Assembly: GCA_030638325.1 (NCBI GenBank)
Contig: DAOWEV010000111.1
Span: 1 to 42,451 of the forward strand
Direction of reading: 5' to 3'
Source: Bacteroidales bacterium
GTDB lineage: Bacteria; Bacteroidota; Bacteroidia; Bacteroidales; JAGOPY01
Length of the DNA stretch: 42,451 bases
The translations under genes were made by a program, and so were the position numbers. Positions 27,199 through 35,274 of this stretch are shown here, in pieces (position 1 is the stretch's first letter; each line of letters starts with the position of its first letter). The notes below the pieces were generated by a model. That model made no database searches. It worked only from the letters and a program-made list of their open reading frames with translations, and had not been told where the DNA came from.

Positions 27199-27289
27199 GT
27201 CATTTGCTTCGTGTCATTCTATTGTCATTTGCTTCGCGTCATTTAAATGACCATTGAATGACTATTGAATGACCATCGAATGACTACCT
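27199..27289. repeat. 4 x GTCATT followed by 4 x AATGAC fold-back array
   Basis: GTCATT occurs at 27199, 27213, 27224 and 27238 (steps 14, 11, 14). Its reverse complement AATGAC occurs at 27246, 27257, 27268 and 27279 in an exact 11-bp period. The 14-base unit TGTCATTTGCTTCG appears twice on the left. The array fills the gap 27163-27394 between ricT and gldH; no gene is present there. Confidence 0.8.
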
Positions 27290-27394
27290 CCTGAGAAGAT
27301 TAAATAATTAAAGCAAATTTAATAATCACCTAAATAGTTACGTATAGGCGATATATATATGTCTTTCACATGACCGTATGCTTTTTTGCTGATT

Positions 27395-28513
27395 TTATTT
27401 AGCGTCAAAGCGATCAATATCATATTGATCCAAAGGATTTTCAAAATCGATCTTCCGTTCTTTAACTTTGGCAAAGTCTTCCAGTTTGTCTGGAAAAGTA
27501 TTATGTTGGTTAAGCTGGATGACCTCCTTGACCTTGTCAATAGGTATGGCCAGCATGGCACTGTCATCTTCCTCATAGGCATACCACATAACGCAGGTAA
27601 AAATGTCTGCTTTCTGAAATATCCCATTGCCTTTTTTTGTTTTCAGAATGATTCTGGAATCCGGAAATTTATCAAGGGCTTCTTTATAAGTATCATATTC
27701 ATAATTGATACAGCATTTGAGCTTGCCACACTGTCCGGCAAGTTTTTGGGGGTTCAGTGCAAGTTGTTGCGCCCTGGCGGTATTGGTTGTAACCGATCTG
27801 AAATTGGTGAGCCAGGTTGCGCAACAGAGTTCTCTGCCGCAAGAACCGATACCTCCAAGTCTGCTGGCTTCCTGTCTTACTCCGATCTGCCGCATTTCAA
27901 TCCTCACCCTGAACATTTCAGCAAGGACCCTGATCAACTCCCGGAAATCCACCCTCTCTTCGGCGGTATAATAAAAAATAGCCTTGGTCCCATCGCCCTG
28001 ATACTCAACATCGCTGATCTTCATATCCAGCTGGAGGTTGCCTGCAGCCTCTCTTGACCCGAACATGCTGTCATCTTCTTTTTCAACGGCATGCTTCCAT
28101 TTTTCAATATCGGAAATCCTGGCTTTGCGATAGACGCGTTTCAATTCCTTTTTCGGATCGACATTCTTTTTCTTCATCTGGATCCTGACGGCTTCACCGG
28201 ATAATGATACAATGCCGATGTCATGACCTGGAGAAGACTCAACAGCTACAATATCGCCATCATTTATTTCATATTCCGTATTGACCCTGAAAAAGTCTTT
28301 CCGGCTGTTCTTGAACCGTATTTCAACACAATCGAATTTCTTTTGTAAAGGCGCCGGATTGATGTCCTTCAGCCAGTTGTATGTATTTAGTTTTGCACAT
28401 CCGTTACTGTCTGCTTTCCTGTTGTCTTTTTCGTGGAACCGTGGGCTGTTGCAACACCCGCGTGAAAAAAAAGCCGGATCATATATATGTTTGTTGCTAT
28501 TATTATCTTCCAT
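27395..28513 (-). CDS. ricT: PSP1 domain protein, RicT/YaaT-like
   Basis: The 372-residue protein has a PSP1 C-terminal domain (about 140-290) with the family's cysteine-rich motifs GIGSCGRELCCATWL and AGQCGKLKCCINYE and the RVEMRQIG-like strand (RIEMRQIGVRQEASRLGG). In Bacillus the RicT partner complex binds iron-sulfur clusters and guides RNase Y-dependent mRNA maturation; in Bacteroidota the role is not known. The N terminus (1-60) is polar with extra Cys (RGCCNSP) and may be a lineage-specific extension. Downstream is gldH and upstream is holB, a neighbourhood common in Bacteroidota, which supports the call. Confidence 0.92.
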   Translation of the reverse strand: MEDNNSNKHIYDPAFFSRGCCNSPRFHEKDNRKADSNGCAKLNTYNWLKDINPAPLQKKFDCVEIRFKNSRKDFFRVNTEYEINDGDIVAVESSPGHDIGIVSLSGEAVRIQMKKKNVDPKKELKRVYRKARISDIEKWKHAVEKEDDSMFGSREAAGNLQLDMKISDVEYQGDGTKAIFYYTAEERVDFRELIRVLAEMFRVRIEMRQIGVRQEASRLGGIGSCGRELCCATWLTNFRSVTTNTARAQQLALNPQKLAGQCGKLKCCINYEYDTYKEALDKFPDSRIILKTKKGNGIFQKADIFTCVMWYAYEEDDSAMLAIPIDKVKEVIQLNQHNTFPDKLEDFAKVKERKIDFENPLDQYDIDRFDAK

Positions 28514-28530
28514 TACCTGGATTCTTTTTT

Positions 28531-28538
28531 ACAAAAAT
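28531..28538 (-). promoter_or_regulatory. Candidate -7 box (TATTTTTG) for ricT
   Basis: The minus strand reads TATTTTTG, matching TAnnTTTG, 17 bases before the ricT ATG. No convincing -33 TTG was found at the right distance, and the leader would be about 10 bases. Confidence 0.35.
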
Positions 28539-28626
28539 AAGAATAATTGAATTGCCTGACATGGATAAATCTGAAATCGTTAATCAAGCAGGTTAAATTG
28601 CTGTTCAGTAAGTTTGAAATAAAAAC

Positions 28627-29772
28627 TTATTGTCTCAATAGCTTGGTAAGCGTCAGGGAGAGATCCATGAAAGTTATGTTGGGATATGCATTTCGTTCAA
28701 TATGATACTGGGCTTTGTCTATCTCTTCAGCAATACGAACCAGGTTTTTCTCATTGATAACAAGCGCAAAATTCTTTAGAAATTCAAATTCCTCTTCATT
28801 CATCCTTGCCTGTGAAGAGATACTATAATTGATAAGCATACAATTTCTGATCATGCCTGAAGCATAATTCAGAAAGTTCTTTTGTTTCTCTCTTCCCAAC
28901 CTGGAGATCTCAAGGATGAAATTATTCAGGTCGGAAATATCGAGTTTGTAGCAAAGCCGCATCCACCTGATGAAAGTATCAGTCAGAAATGTATTTTCTT
29001 CCACCTGTTGGATAATTCTCACGGCCGCTATCAAATTTCCATTGGCCAGCAAAGCTGTTTTCCTGGCTTCTTCTGCTGAGGCATCATACTGTTTTATCAG
29101 GGTTTCTTCCAGTTCCATATCACCGAGTTTTGGGATCCTGACAAGTTGTGTCCTGGAGCGAATGGTATTGATGATCTGGTCAGGTTGTTCGGAGATAAGT
29201 AAAAACAAGGTTTTTTCAGGGGGTTCCTCAAGTATCTTCAGGATTTTTGGGGCAGCCGCATGATGGAGTTTTTCTACCATCCAGATCACCATCACTTTAA
29301 ATTCGGATTCATAGCTTTTATAACTCAGTGTTCTCAGGATCTCACTGCAGTCATATGTATTGATGAACCCTTGTTTTTTTTCAATCCCAATGGCTTTATG
29401 CCAGTCGTTAAGAGAGAGCCTGAACTGATTTTCAAGGAGGGCGTTGCGCCATTCTGTAACAAAGTCCCGGCTTTTCGGTTTGGCTGACACTTTCCTGGTA
29501 GTAGCAACAGGGTAAATGAAATGCAGGTCGGGATGCACAAGCTTATTATATTTAATGCAGGAGGGGCAGGAGCCACATGAATCCATTGTGCCATCATCCG
29601 GAACCTTCTTATTGCGGCAATTGATAAATTGGGCATACGCAATGGCCAGGGCCAGTTTTCCGGAGCCTTCGGGGCCATAAAATAACTGTGCATGGCTCAC
29701 CCGGTTATCCTGAACCGACTGGATTAACTTCTGCTTTATAGCTGTTTGTCCGGTGATATTTTGAAAGAGCAT
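28627..29772 (-). CDS. holB: DNA polymerase III subunit delta'
   Basis: This clamp-loader subunit (381 residues from the ATG at 29772, MLFQNITGQ; the longer frame from 29790 adds only MLFNNI) has an AAA+ fold. The Walker A-like loop is FYGPEGSGKLALA. Four cysteines in the segment CRNK...DSCGSCPSC form the expected zinc module. VMVIWMVEKLHHAAAPKILKILEEPPEKTLF is the family's core helix region and SRTQLVRIP the sensor strand. It works with HolA and DnaX to load the sliding clamp. It lies between sdhB and ricT on the minus strand with gaps of about 93 and 113 bp. Confidence 0.95.
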   Translation of the reverse strand: MLFQNITGQTAIKQKLIQSVQDNRVSHAQLFYGPEGSGKLALAIAYAQFINCRNKKVPDDGTMDSCGSCPSCIKYNKLVHPDLHFIYPVATTRKVSAKPKSRDFVTEWRNALLENQFRLSLNDWHKAIGIEKKQGFINTYDCSEILRTLSYKSYESEFKVMVIWMVEKLHHAAAPKILKILEEPPEKTLFLLISEQPDQIINTIRSRTQLVRIPKLGDMELEETLIKQYDASAEEARKTALLANGNLIAAVRIIQQVEENTFLTDTFIRWMRLCYKLDISDLNNFILEISRLGREKQKNFLNYASGMIRNCMLINYSISSQARMNEEEFEFLKNFALVINEKNLVRIAEEIDKAQYHIERNAYPNITFMDLSLTLTKLLRQ

Positions 29773-29865
29773 AATATTGTTGAATAACACAGGAGGTAAA
29801 TCCTGTATTTACCAGAATTGATCCTGAAATCCTTCAGGTGCAAAACAGGTACCTGGATTCCGTAC

Positions 29866-30618
29866 TCAGGATTTTTGTGTGCCTATCCTGGCGCCGAAAA
29901 ATTCGCGGTTCATCCTGGCGATATTTGTTACAGAGATGCCTTTCGGGCACTCAGCTTCGCAGGCATAGGTGTTGGTGCAGTTCCCAAAGCCCAGCTCATC
30001 CATTTTTCTGACCATGGCCTGTACCCTTTGTTTGGCTTCCACTTTTCCCTGTTGCAACAAAGCAAACTGAGACACCTTGGCCGATACAAAGAGCATGGCG
30101 GATGCATTTTTGCATGCTGCCACACAGGCTGCACAACCAATGCACACAGCCGAATCAAAGGCTTCATCTGCCTTATCCTTCCTGATCAGAATTGAATTAG
30201 CATCCTGAGCGGTGCCTGCCTCGTTAGAAATAAAGCCACCTGCTATTAGTATCTTATCAAAAGCATGCCTGTCCACAATCAGGTCTTTGAGAACGGGGAA
30301 ACCCCTGGATCGCCAGGGCTCAATAACAATGGTCTTCCCTTCTTTAAACGATCGCATATGCAGTTCACAGGTCGTCGTCTTTTCACCCGGTCCGTGCGGG
30401 CGCCCGTTTATATATAAACTGCAACATCCGCAAATACCTTCCCTGCAATCATGTTCAAAAGCCACCGGGTCATCACCTTGCAGAATCAATTTTGTATTCA
30501 AGGCATCCAGCATTTCAAGAAATGACATCTCAGGACTAGCATTCTCCAGGGTGTATTTGACAAATTTCCCTTTTTCTTTAGCGCTCTTTTGCCGCCAAAC
30601 TTTGAGCTTAATATTCAT
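29866..30618 (-). CDS. sdhB: Succinate dehydrogenase/fumarate reductase iron-sulfur subunit
   Basis: The 250-residue subunit passes electrons between the flavoprotein and the membrane cytochrome. Start: ATG 30618 (MNIKLKVWRQ); the longer frame reaches back into sdhA and is unlikely. The [2Fe-2S] ligands are Cys58, Cys63 and Cys66 (CREGICGCC) and Cys84 (TTTCELH). The second domain has CIGCAACVAACKN for [4Fe-4S] and the later CTNTYACEAECPKG, together giving the three-cluster set. It follows sdhA after 28 bp. Sequence alone does not tell succinate oxidation from fumarate reduction; in fermentative Bacteroidota it is often the latter (frdB). Confidence 0.96.
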   Translation of the reverse strand: MNIKLKVWRQKSAKEKGKFVKYTLENASPEMSFLEMLDALNTKLILQGDDPVAFEHDCREGICGCCSLYINGRPHGPGEKTTTCELHMRSFKEGKTIVIEPWRSRGFPVLKDLIVDRHAFDKILIAGGFISNEAGTAQDANSILIRKDKADEAFDSAVCIGCAACVAACKNASAMLFVSAKVSQFALLQQGKVEAKQRVQAMVRKMDELGFGNCTNTYACEAECPKGISVTNIARMNREFFGARIGTQKS

Positions 30619-30646
30619 TGTTATTTTTATTTGATAATTCCGTGTT

Positions 30647-32566
30647 TCACTTATAGCTTCTTTCTTTGACCTCCACATTTTCAAATTTCAGATCTTCCTT
30701 ATGCATCAGGGGGGGCTTGTTTTCCCCATTATACTCCCATGCTGTTACATACGAATAATTGCGGTCATCGCGTTTTGCTTCGCCCGTTTCGGTCTGGCTC
30801 TCTTCCCTGAAATGAGCGCCACAGGATTCCTTGCGGTTTAATGCGTCGGTCACCAATAATTTTGCCAGTTCAAAGAAATCAGCTACACGCCCCGCTTTTT
30901 CAAGTTCCTGGTTCAATTCGTTTGCAGTTGCCGGTACTTTTACATCACGCCAGAATTCCTGTTCTAATTCTTCGACCATTCCCATCGCTTTCTTTAATCC
31001 CGCCTCATTCCTGGTCATTCCACAATAATCCCAGAGGATCTTACCGAGCCGCTTATGGAATGATGTAACAGTCTGGGAGCCATTGATAGTTAGCAATTTA
31101 TGGATCTTTTCCTGAACGGTTTTTTGAGCTTCTTCAAATTCCGGTTTATCGACCGGTATCCTCGGTGTCCTGATCTCATCAGCGAGGTAACTTGTTATGG
31201 TATTAGGGATGATAAAATACCCGTCTCCGGCGCATTGCATCAAGGAACTTGCACCCAGCCTGTTGGCGCCATGGTCCGAAAAATTAGACTCACCAATGGC
31301 AAACAGGCCGGGGATGGTTGTCATCAGGTTGTAATCCACCCATAAACCACCCATGGTATAATGTCCTGCCGGATAAATCCTCATGGGTTCTTCATAAGAA
31401 TTGATACCGGTGGTCTTCTCATACATTTCGAAAAGATTTCCATATTTATTTTCAATGGCTTTCTTACCTTGTTTATCAATTGCATCCTTGAAGTCAAGAT
31501 TTACAGCTAAGCCTGTATCGCCGACTCCATAACCGGCATCACACCTTTCTTTGGCAGCTCTTGAGCCAACATCTCTCGGCACCAGATTTCCGTAAGCAGG
31601 GTACCTTCTCTCGAGGTAATAATCCCTTTCATCTTCAGGGATATCATTAGCAGGTCTTTTGTCTCCCTTTTTCTTTGGAACCCAAACCCTGCCGTCATTT
31701 CTCAGGGATTCCGACATAAGGGTTAATTTTGACTGGTAATCATTTAATACCGGGATGCTTGAAGGATGTATCTGAACAAAGCTCGGGTTTCCGAAAAAAG
31801 CTCCTTTTTTATAAGCTGCCCAGGCAGCAGACCCATTAGAATTAACAGCTAAAGTAGAAAGGTAGTAAATGGTTCCGTAGCCACCGGTAGCGAGAACGAC
31901 AGCATGTCCGGAATGCCTTTCCAGTTCCCCGGTCACTAAATTCCTGGTGATGATACCCCTGGCTTTTCCATCGATGACCACCAGTTCAAGCATCTCCCGG
32001 CGGCTGTACATGGTGACGGTTCCCTTACCGATTTGCCGTAAAAGGCCCGAATAAGCGCCCAGCAAGCACTGCTGACCGGTTTGTCCTTTCGCATAAAAAG
32101 TCCTTGACACCTGAACACCTCCAAACGACCTGTTATCCAAAGCTCCTCCATATTCTCTTGCAAATGGTACTCCCTGGGCAGTAAGCTGGTCAATGGTAGC
32201 ATTGCTAACTTCCGCAGCGCGGTACACATTGGCCTCTCTTGCACGGTAATCCCCGCCTTTTATCATATCGTAAAACAACCGGTATACACTGTCGCCATCA
32301 TGTTTATAATTTTTAGCAGCATTGATGCCCCCCTGGGCTGCGACGGAATGTGCCCTTCTCGGGGTGTCCTGGAAACAAAAAACCTTTACATTGTATCCAA
32401 GCTCTCCCAGGGAAGATGCGGCTGCACTGCCCGCAAGCCCGGTCCCGACCAGGATAATATCCAGCTTCTTCTTGTTGGCGGGATTCACTAATTTATGAGA
32501 TGATCTGTAATTGGTCCATTTCTCGGTCAGAGGGCCTTCCGGAATTTTTGAATCTAATTTTATCAT
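30647..32566 (-). CDS. sdhA: Succinate dehydrogenase/fumarate reductase flavoprotein subunit
   Basis: The 639-residue catalytic subunit binds FAD and interconverts succinate and fumarate. The dinucleotide fold begins at IILVGTGLAGSAAASSLGELG. The covalent FAD histidine is in RRAHSVAAQGGINAA. Substrate-site elements include VQIHPSSIP, the GHYTMGGLWVDYN segment, and NRLGASSLMQCAGDG. Length and layout match the Bacteroidota/epsilon-type group (about 640 residues). It is in order sdhC-sdhA-sdhB on the minus strand with gaps of 35 and 28 bp, so one operon. Confidence 0.97.
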   Translation of the reverse strand: MIKLDSKIPEGPLTEKWTNYRSSHKLVNPANKKKLDIILVGTGLAGSAAASSLGELGYNVKVFCFQDTPRRAHSVAAQGGINAAKNYKHDGDSVYRLFYDMIKGGDYRAREANVYRAAEVSNATIDQLTAQGVPFAREYGGALDNRSFGGVQVSRTFYAKGQTGQQCLLGAYSGLLRQIGKGTVTMYSRREMLELVVIDGKARGIITRNLVTGELERHSGHAVVLATGGYGTIYYLSTLAVNSNGSAAWAAYKKGAFFGNPSFVQIHPSSIPVLNDYQSKLTLMSESLRNDGRVWVPKKKGDKRPANDIPEDERDYYLERRYPAYGNLVPRDVGSRAAKERCDAGYGVGDTGLAVNLDFKDAIDKQGKKAIENKYGNLFEMYEKTTGINSYEEPMRIYPAGHYTMGGLWVDYNLMTTIPGLFAIGESNFSDHGANRLGASSLMQCAGDGYFIIPNTITSYLADEIRTPRIPVDKPEFEEAQKTVQEKIHKLLTINGSQTVTSFHKRLGKILWDYCGMTRNEAGLKKAMGMVEELEQEFWRDVKVPATANELNQELEKAGRVADFFELAKLLVTDALNRKESCGAHFREESQTETGEAKRDDRNYSYVTAWEYNGENKPPLMHKEDLKFENVEVKERSYK

Positions 32567-32601
32567 GAGTCAATATTAATTATTGATGGAACAATTCTTT
32601 T

Positions 32602-33282
32602 TTAATAATAAATGATGAAGTACAATGGGATCAGTATGAATCCAAGGGGGACCACGATGGAATAAAAATCACCCACCGCCTTGATGAAAGGAGTGTATTT
32701 TGAATGATTCAGCCCCAGTGACTGAAACGCCGACTGGAAAGCATGGTTTAGATGGAATCCCATCAAAATGAACAATACGATATAAATGCCCGAATAAATT
32801 TTATTTGAAAACAAGTTGATGGCCATGTTGTAAAAGTCATGGTCGTCAGCCACCCGGGACATCCCCTCGGGGGCTTCTGTCAATCCAAGCTTCACAAAGT
32901 AAAAATTCCCTAAATGGATGATCAGGAAAATTAAGATCACCACCCCGGTATAGATCATATATTTAGAGAAGAAAGACCCCTGAGAATGGTTTGATTTTGC
33001 ATACCTGACGGGCCTGGCCATCCAGTTCCGGAGCTGAAGAATGATCCCGATGAGGATGTGGACCAGGAATCCTCCAAATAAAAATATCTCCATGATCTTT
33101 ATCAGGGGATTGGTGGTCATGAAATGAACCCCATCCCTGAAAATATCCTGATGATTTTCGGTAAAGGGTATGATAAAAAGGTTGATCCCTAAATGAATCA
33201 GTAGAAATACCATCAGGAGAAATCCTGCCAACGCCATGATATATTTCTTAGTCAGCGATGAATACCTTAGCATTTTACTCAT
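32602..33282 (-). CDS. sdhC: Succinate dehydrogenase/fumarate reductase cytochrome b subunit
   Basis: The 226-residue membrane anchor (ATG at 33282, MSKMLRYSSLTKKY; a TTG at 33291 is the alternative) has five predicted helices. Candidate haem ligand histidines lie in helices at LIHLGINLF, LVHILIGI, IIHLGNFYF and GFHLNHAFQS, fitting the single-subunit di-haem cytochrome b type found in Bacteroidota and Bacillus. It links the soluble subunits to the menaquinone pool. No separate SdhD is present, as expected. It is the first gene of the operon, with a promoter box and a palindromic site upstream. Confidence 0.95.
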   Translation of the reverse strand: MSKMLRYSSLTKKYIMALAGFLLMVFLLIHLGINLFIIPFTENHQDIFRDGVHFMTTNPLIKIMEIFLFGGFLVHILIGIILQLRNWMARPVRYAKSNHSQGSFFSKYMIYTGVVILIFLIIHLGNFYFVKLGLTEAPEGMSRVADDHDFYNMAINLFSNKIYSGIYIVLFILMGFHLNHAFQSAFQSLGLNHSKYTPFIKAVGDFYSIVVPLGFILIPLYFIIYY

Positions 33283-33350
33283 GATTAACAAGTTTTTTAA
33301 GTAGCTGATATTTTAAAATTTTTACACTGTTTTAAATAAAAAGCAGTTCT

Positions 33351-33370
33351 TTTGTGAAAGAATTCACAAA
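33351..33370. promoter_or_regulatory. Crp/Fnr-type palindrome upstream of sdhCAB
   Basis: TTTGTGAA-AGAA-TTCACAAA contains TGTGA-N6-TCACA, the Crp-family consensus. It overlaps the -7 box of sdhC and the expected start point (about 33360), 69 to 88 bases before the sdhC ATG. It lies in the gap shared with the divergent pepP-like gene. Regulation by a Crp/Fnr protein is inference. Confidence 0.5.
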
Positions 33371-33374
33371 GGTA
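33367..33374 (-). promoter_or_regulatory. -7 box TACCTTTG of the sdhCAB operon
   Basis: The minus strand reads TACCTTTG, a perfect TAnnTTTG box, giving a leader of about 78 bases. A -33 TTG at the standard distance was not found. Confidence 0.5.
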
Positions 33375-33455
33375 AAATAAATCTCATTCTATGTTTTCAG
33401 TTTAACACCTTTTAGAATAATTTTTATTGAGTTTAAATAATAAGACTTTATAATT

Positions 33456-34742
33456 ATGAAATATCCGGAAATTAACCCCAGGCTGTTTATCACCAACCGT
33501 AAGAATTTTATAAAGATGATGGACCCAAATTCCCTCGCTGTCTTTCATTCAAATGATGAATTCCCCAGGAACGGCGACCAGAACTTTCCTTTCAGGCAAA
33601 ATTCCGACATGTTTTACCTGACGGGGATCGACCAGGAGAAAACAATACTGTTGTTATTTCCCGGTTGCCCGAACAAAGAACTGCGGGAAGTGCTGTTCGT
33701 CAGGCAGACGAATGAAAAGATTGCCGTCTGGGAAGGGCATAAGTATACTAAAGAAGAGGCTAAAAAGACATCCGGCATTAAAAAGATCATATGGTCGGAA
33801 GAGTTTGATGCGGCCCTGACGGAGGTAATGACATATGCAGATAAGGTTTATCTTAACACTTACGAATACATTAAGTATTTCAATGAAGTGCCATACAGGG
33901 ATATGCGATTTTCACATGAGATCCGGAACAGGTATCCCAATCACGAATACAAGAGGACAGCGCCCATTATTGCATCCCTGAGAACGGTTAAATCGCCCAT
34001 TGAGATCGACCTGATCCGGAAAGCTGTTGATATAACTGAAAAGGCATTCCGCAGGGTGCTGGCATTTGTGAAGCCCGGAGTTATGGAATACGAGGTACAG
34101 GCAGAGATCGGGCACGAATTCGCCATCAACCGGGCCAACGGCCACGCTTACCTGCCCATCATCGGCTCCGGCAAAAACTCTTGTGTGTTGCATTATATTG
34201 ATAATGACCAGGTTTGCCAGGATAATTCCCTGTTGCTGATGGATTTTGGGGCCGAATATGCCAATTATGCCGCAGACCTTACCCGTACCATTCCGGTCAA
34301 CGGCCGGTTTACCAAACGGCAACTCGACTGTTATAAGGCTGTGCTGGATGTACAGCGGGAAGCCATCAGGATGTTGGTGCCGGGAAATACGATTGACAAA
34401 CTGAATGGAGAGGTCAATAAGCTGATGGAGCAGAAGATGATCGAACTTGGCTTATTCACGAGAGAGGATGTCGACAAGCAGGATCCGGAAAATCCATTGC
34501 GCCAAAAGTATTTCATGCACGGAACCTCGCATTTTCTGGGCCTGGATGTTCATGATGTCGGCTCTAAGTACGAACAATTGAAGCCCGGTATGGTATTAAC
34601 CTGCGAACCGGGCCTGTATATTCCGGAAGAAGAGATTGGCATCCGGCTCGAAAACAATATCCTGGTAACAGATAAGGGGCCTGTGGACCTGACAGCGAAC
34701 ATCCCCATAGAACCTGGTGAAATTGAAAAGTTGATGCATTAA
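33456..34742 (+). CDS. Xaa-Pro aminopeptidase P, M24B
   Basis: The 428-residue metallopeptidase removes N-terminal residues that precede proline. The N-terminal creatinase-like domain (about 1-165) has FRQNSDMFYLTGIDQ. The catalytic pita-bread domain holds the five metal ligands: two Asp in LLMDFGAEYANYAADLTRT, a His in HGTSHFLGLDVHD, and two Glu in CEPGLYIPEEEIGIRLEN. It is cytosolic, without a signal peptide. It is divergent from sdhC and lies 532 bp upstream of a second M24B gene on the same strand, with fold-back repeats between. Confidence 0.95.
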   Translation: MKYPEINPRLFITNRKNFIKMMDPNSLAVFHSNDEFPRNGDQNFPFRQNSDMFYLTGIDQEKTILLLFPGCPNKELREVLFVRQTNEKIAVWEGHKYTKEEAKKTSGIKKIIWSEEFDAALTEVMTYADKVYLNTYEYIKYFNEVPYRDMRFSHEIRNRYPNHEYKRTAPIIASLRTVKSPIEIDLIRKAVDITEKAFRRVLAFVKPGVMEYEVQAEIGHEFAINRANGHAYLPIIGSGKNSCVLHYIDNDQVCQDNSLLLMDFGAEYANYAADLTRTIPVNGRFTKRQLDCYKAVLDVQREAIRMLVPGNTIDKLNGEVNKLMEQKMIELGLFTREDVDKQDPENPLRQKYFMHGTSHFLGLDVHDVGSKYEQLKPGMVLTCEPGLYIPEEEIGIRLENNILVTDKGPVDLTANIPIEPGEIEKLMH

Positions 34743-34824
34743 TGGCCGCGCCTTCCCGAGCTAAACTCATGTTCCGGGGGATACGACTTGTTTATTCAAC
34801 ATTATCAACAAAACCTGGGAAAAA

Positions 34825-34902
34825 ATAAGGTAATAAGGTTTTAGGTCGCGTTTCTAATTATTTTTCATAACGGCCACCTTATAAACCTTATTAACCTTAT
34901 TG
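34825..34902. repeat. Fold-back AATAAGG array after the first aminopeptidase P gene
   Basis: AATAAGGT is repeated at 34825 and then read in reverse complement as CCTTATAAA, CCTTATTAA, CCTTATTGA (34877 on, 9-bp period). The arms flank about 30 bases and could fold as the terminator of the upstream gene. Confidence 0.6.
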
Positions 34903-35015
34903 AAGACATAGTTTGTTAAAATATATAAGAAACTCATTTTTATTCCCCGGCACATCGAAATAATAGTAAAAATCCCCCCTCTAAGAAGATGGCTTTGAAT
35001 TGCACTCATTGGGCG

Positions 35016-35126
35016 TTGAAGAATGGAATACTGGAATACTGGAAGAATGGAGAAATTGCTACTTTCAAAGACTCGAAATTGAGCCAATTCCAACATTCCA
35101 ATATTCCAACATTCCATCGTTCCAAC
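35016..35126. repeat. 5 + 5 unit octamer fold-back array
   Basis: Five octamers TTGAAGAA, TGGAATAC, TGGAATAC, TGGAAGAA, TGGAGAAA run 35016-35055. After a 31-bp spacer, five reverse-complement octamers ATTCCAAC, ATTCCAAT, ATTCCAAC, ATTCCATC, GTTCCAAC run 35087-35126. The array lies in the 532-bp gap between the two aminopeptidase genes; besides this and the AATAAGG array I see no gene in that gap. Confidence 0.85.
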
Positions 35127-35274
35127 CATCAAAGAAGGTGGATTTCTAATTCAAATTAAATCTAATTTTTTGCCGGTCAGCTGCGTCTTATAATAAAATA
35201 TTAATTTTAGCGGCTATTTGAAAAAACAGAACAATTCGAAATCATTTAAAAAAAAATTATAAATCAAAAACCAT

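Noticed and set aside
27199..27289. CRISPR array
   Set aside because: The units are 6-11 bp with no spacers of constant length and no cas genes; the same holds for the other arrays.
34854..35132. 92-codon minus-strand open frame between the two aminopeptidase genes
   Set aside because: It is formed by reading through the octamer fold-back array and AT-rich sequence; no start context or family resemblance.
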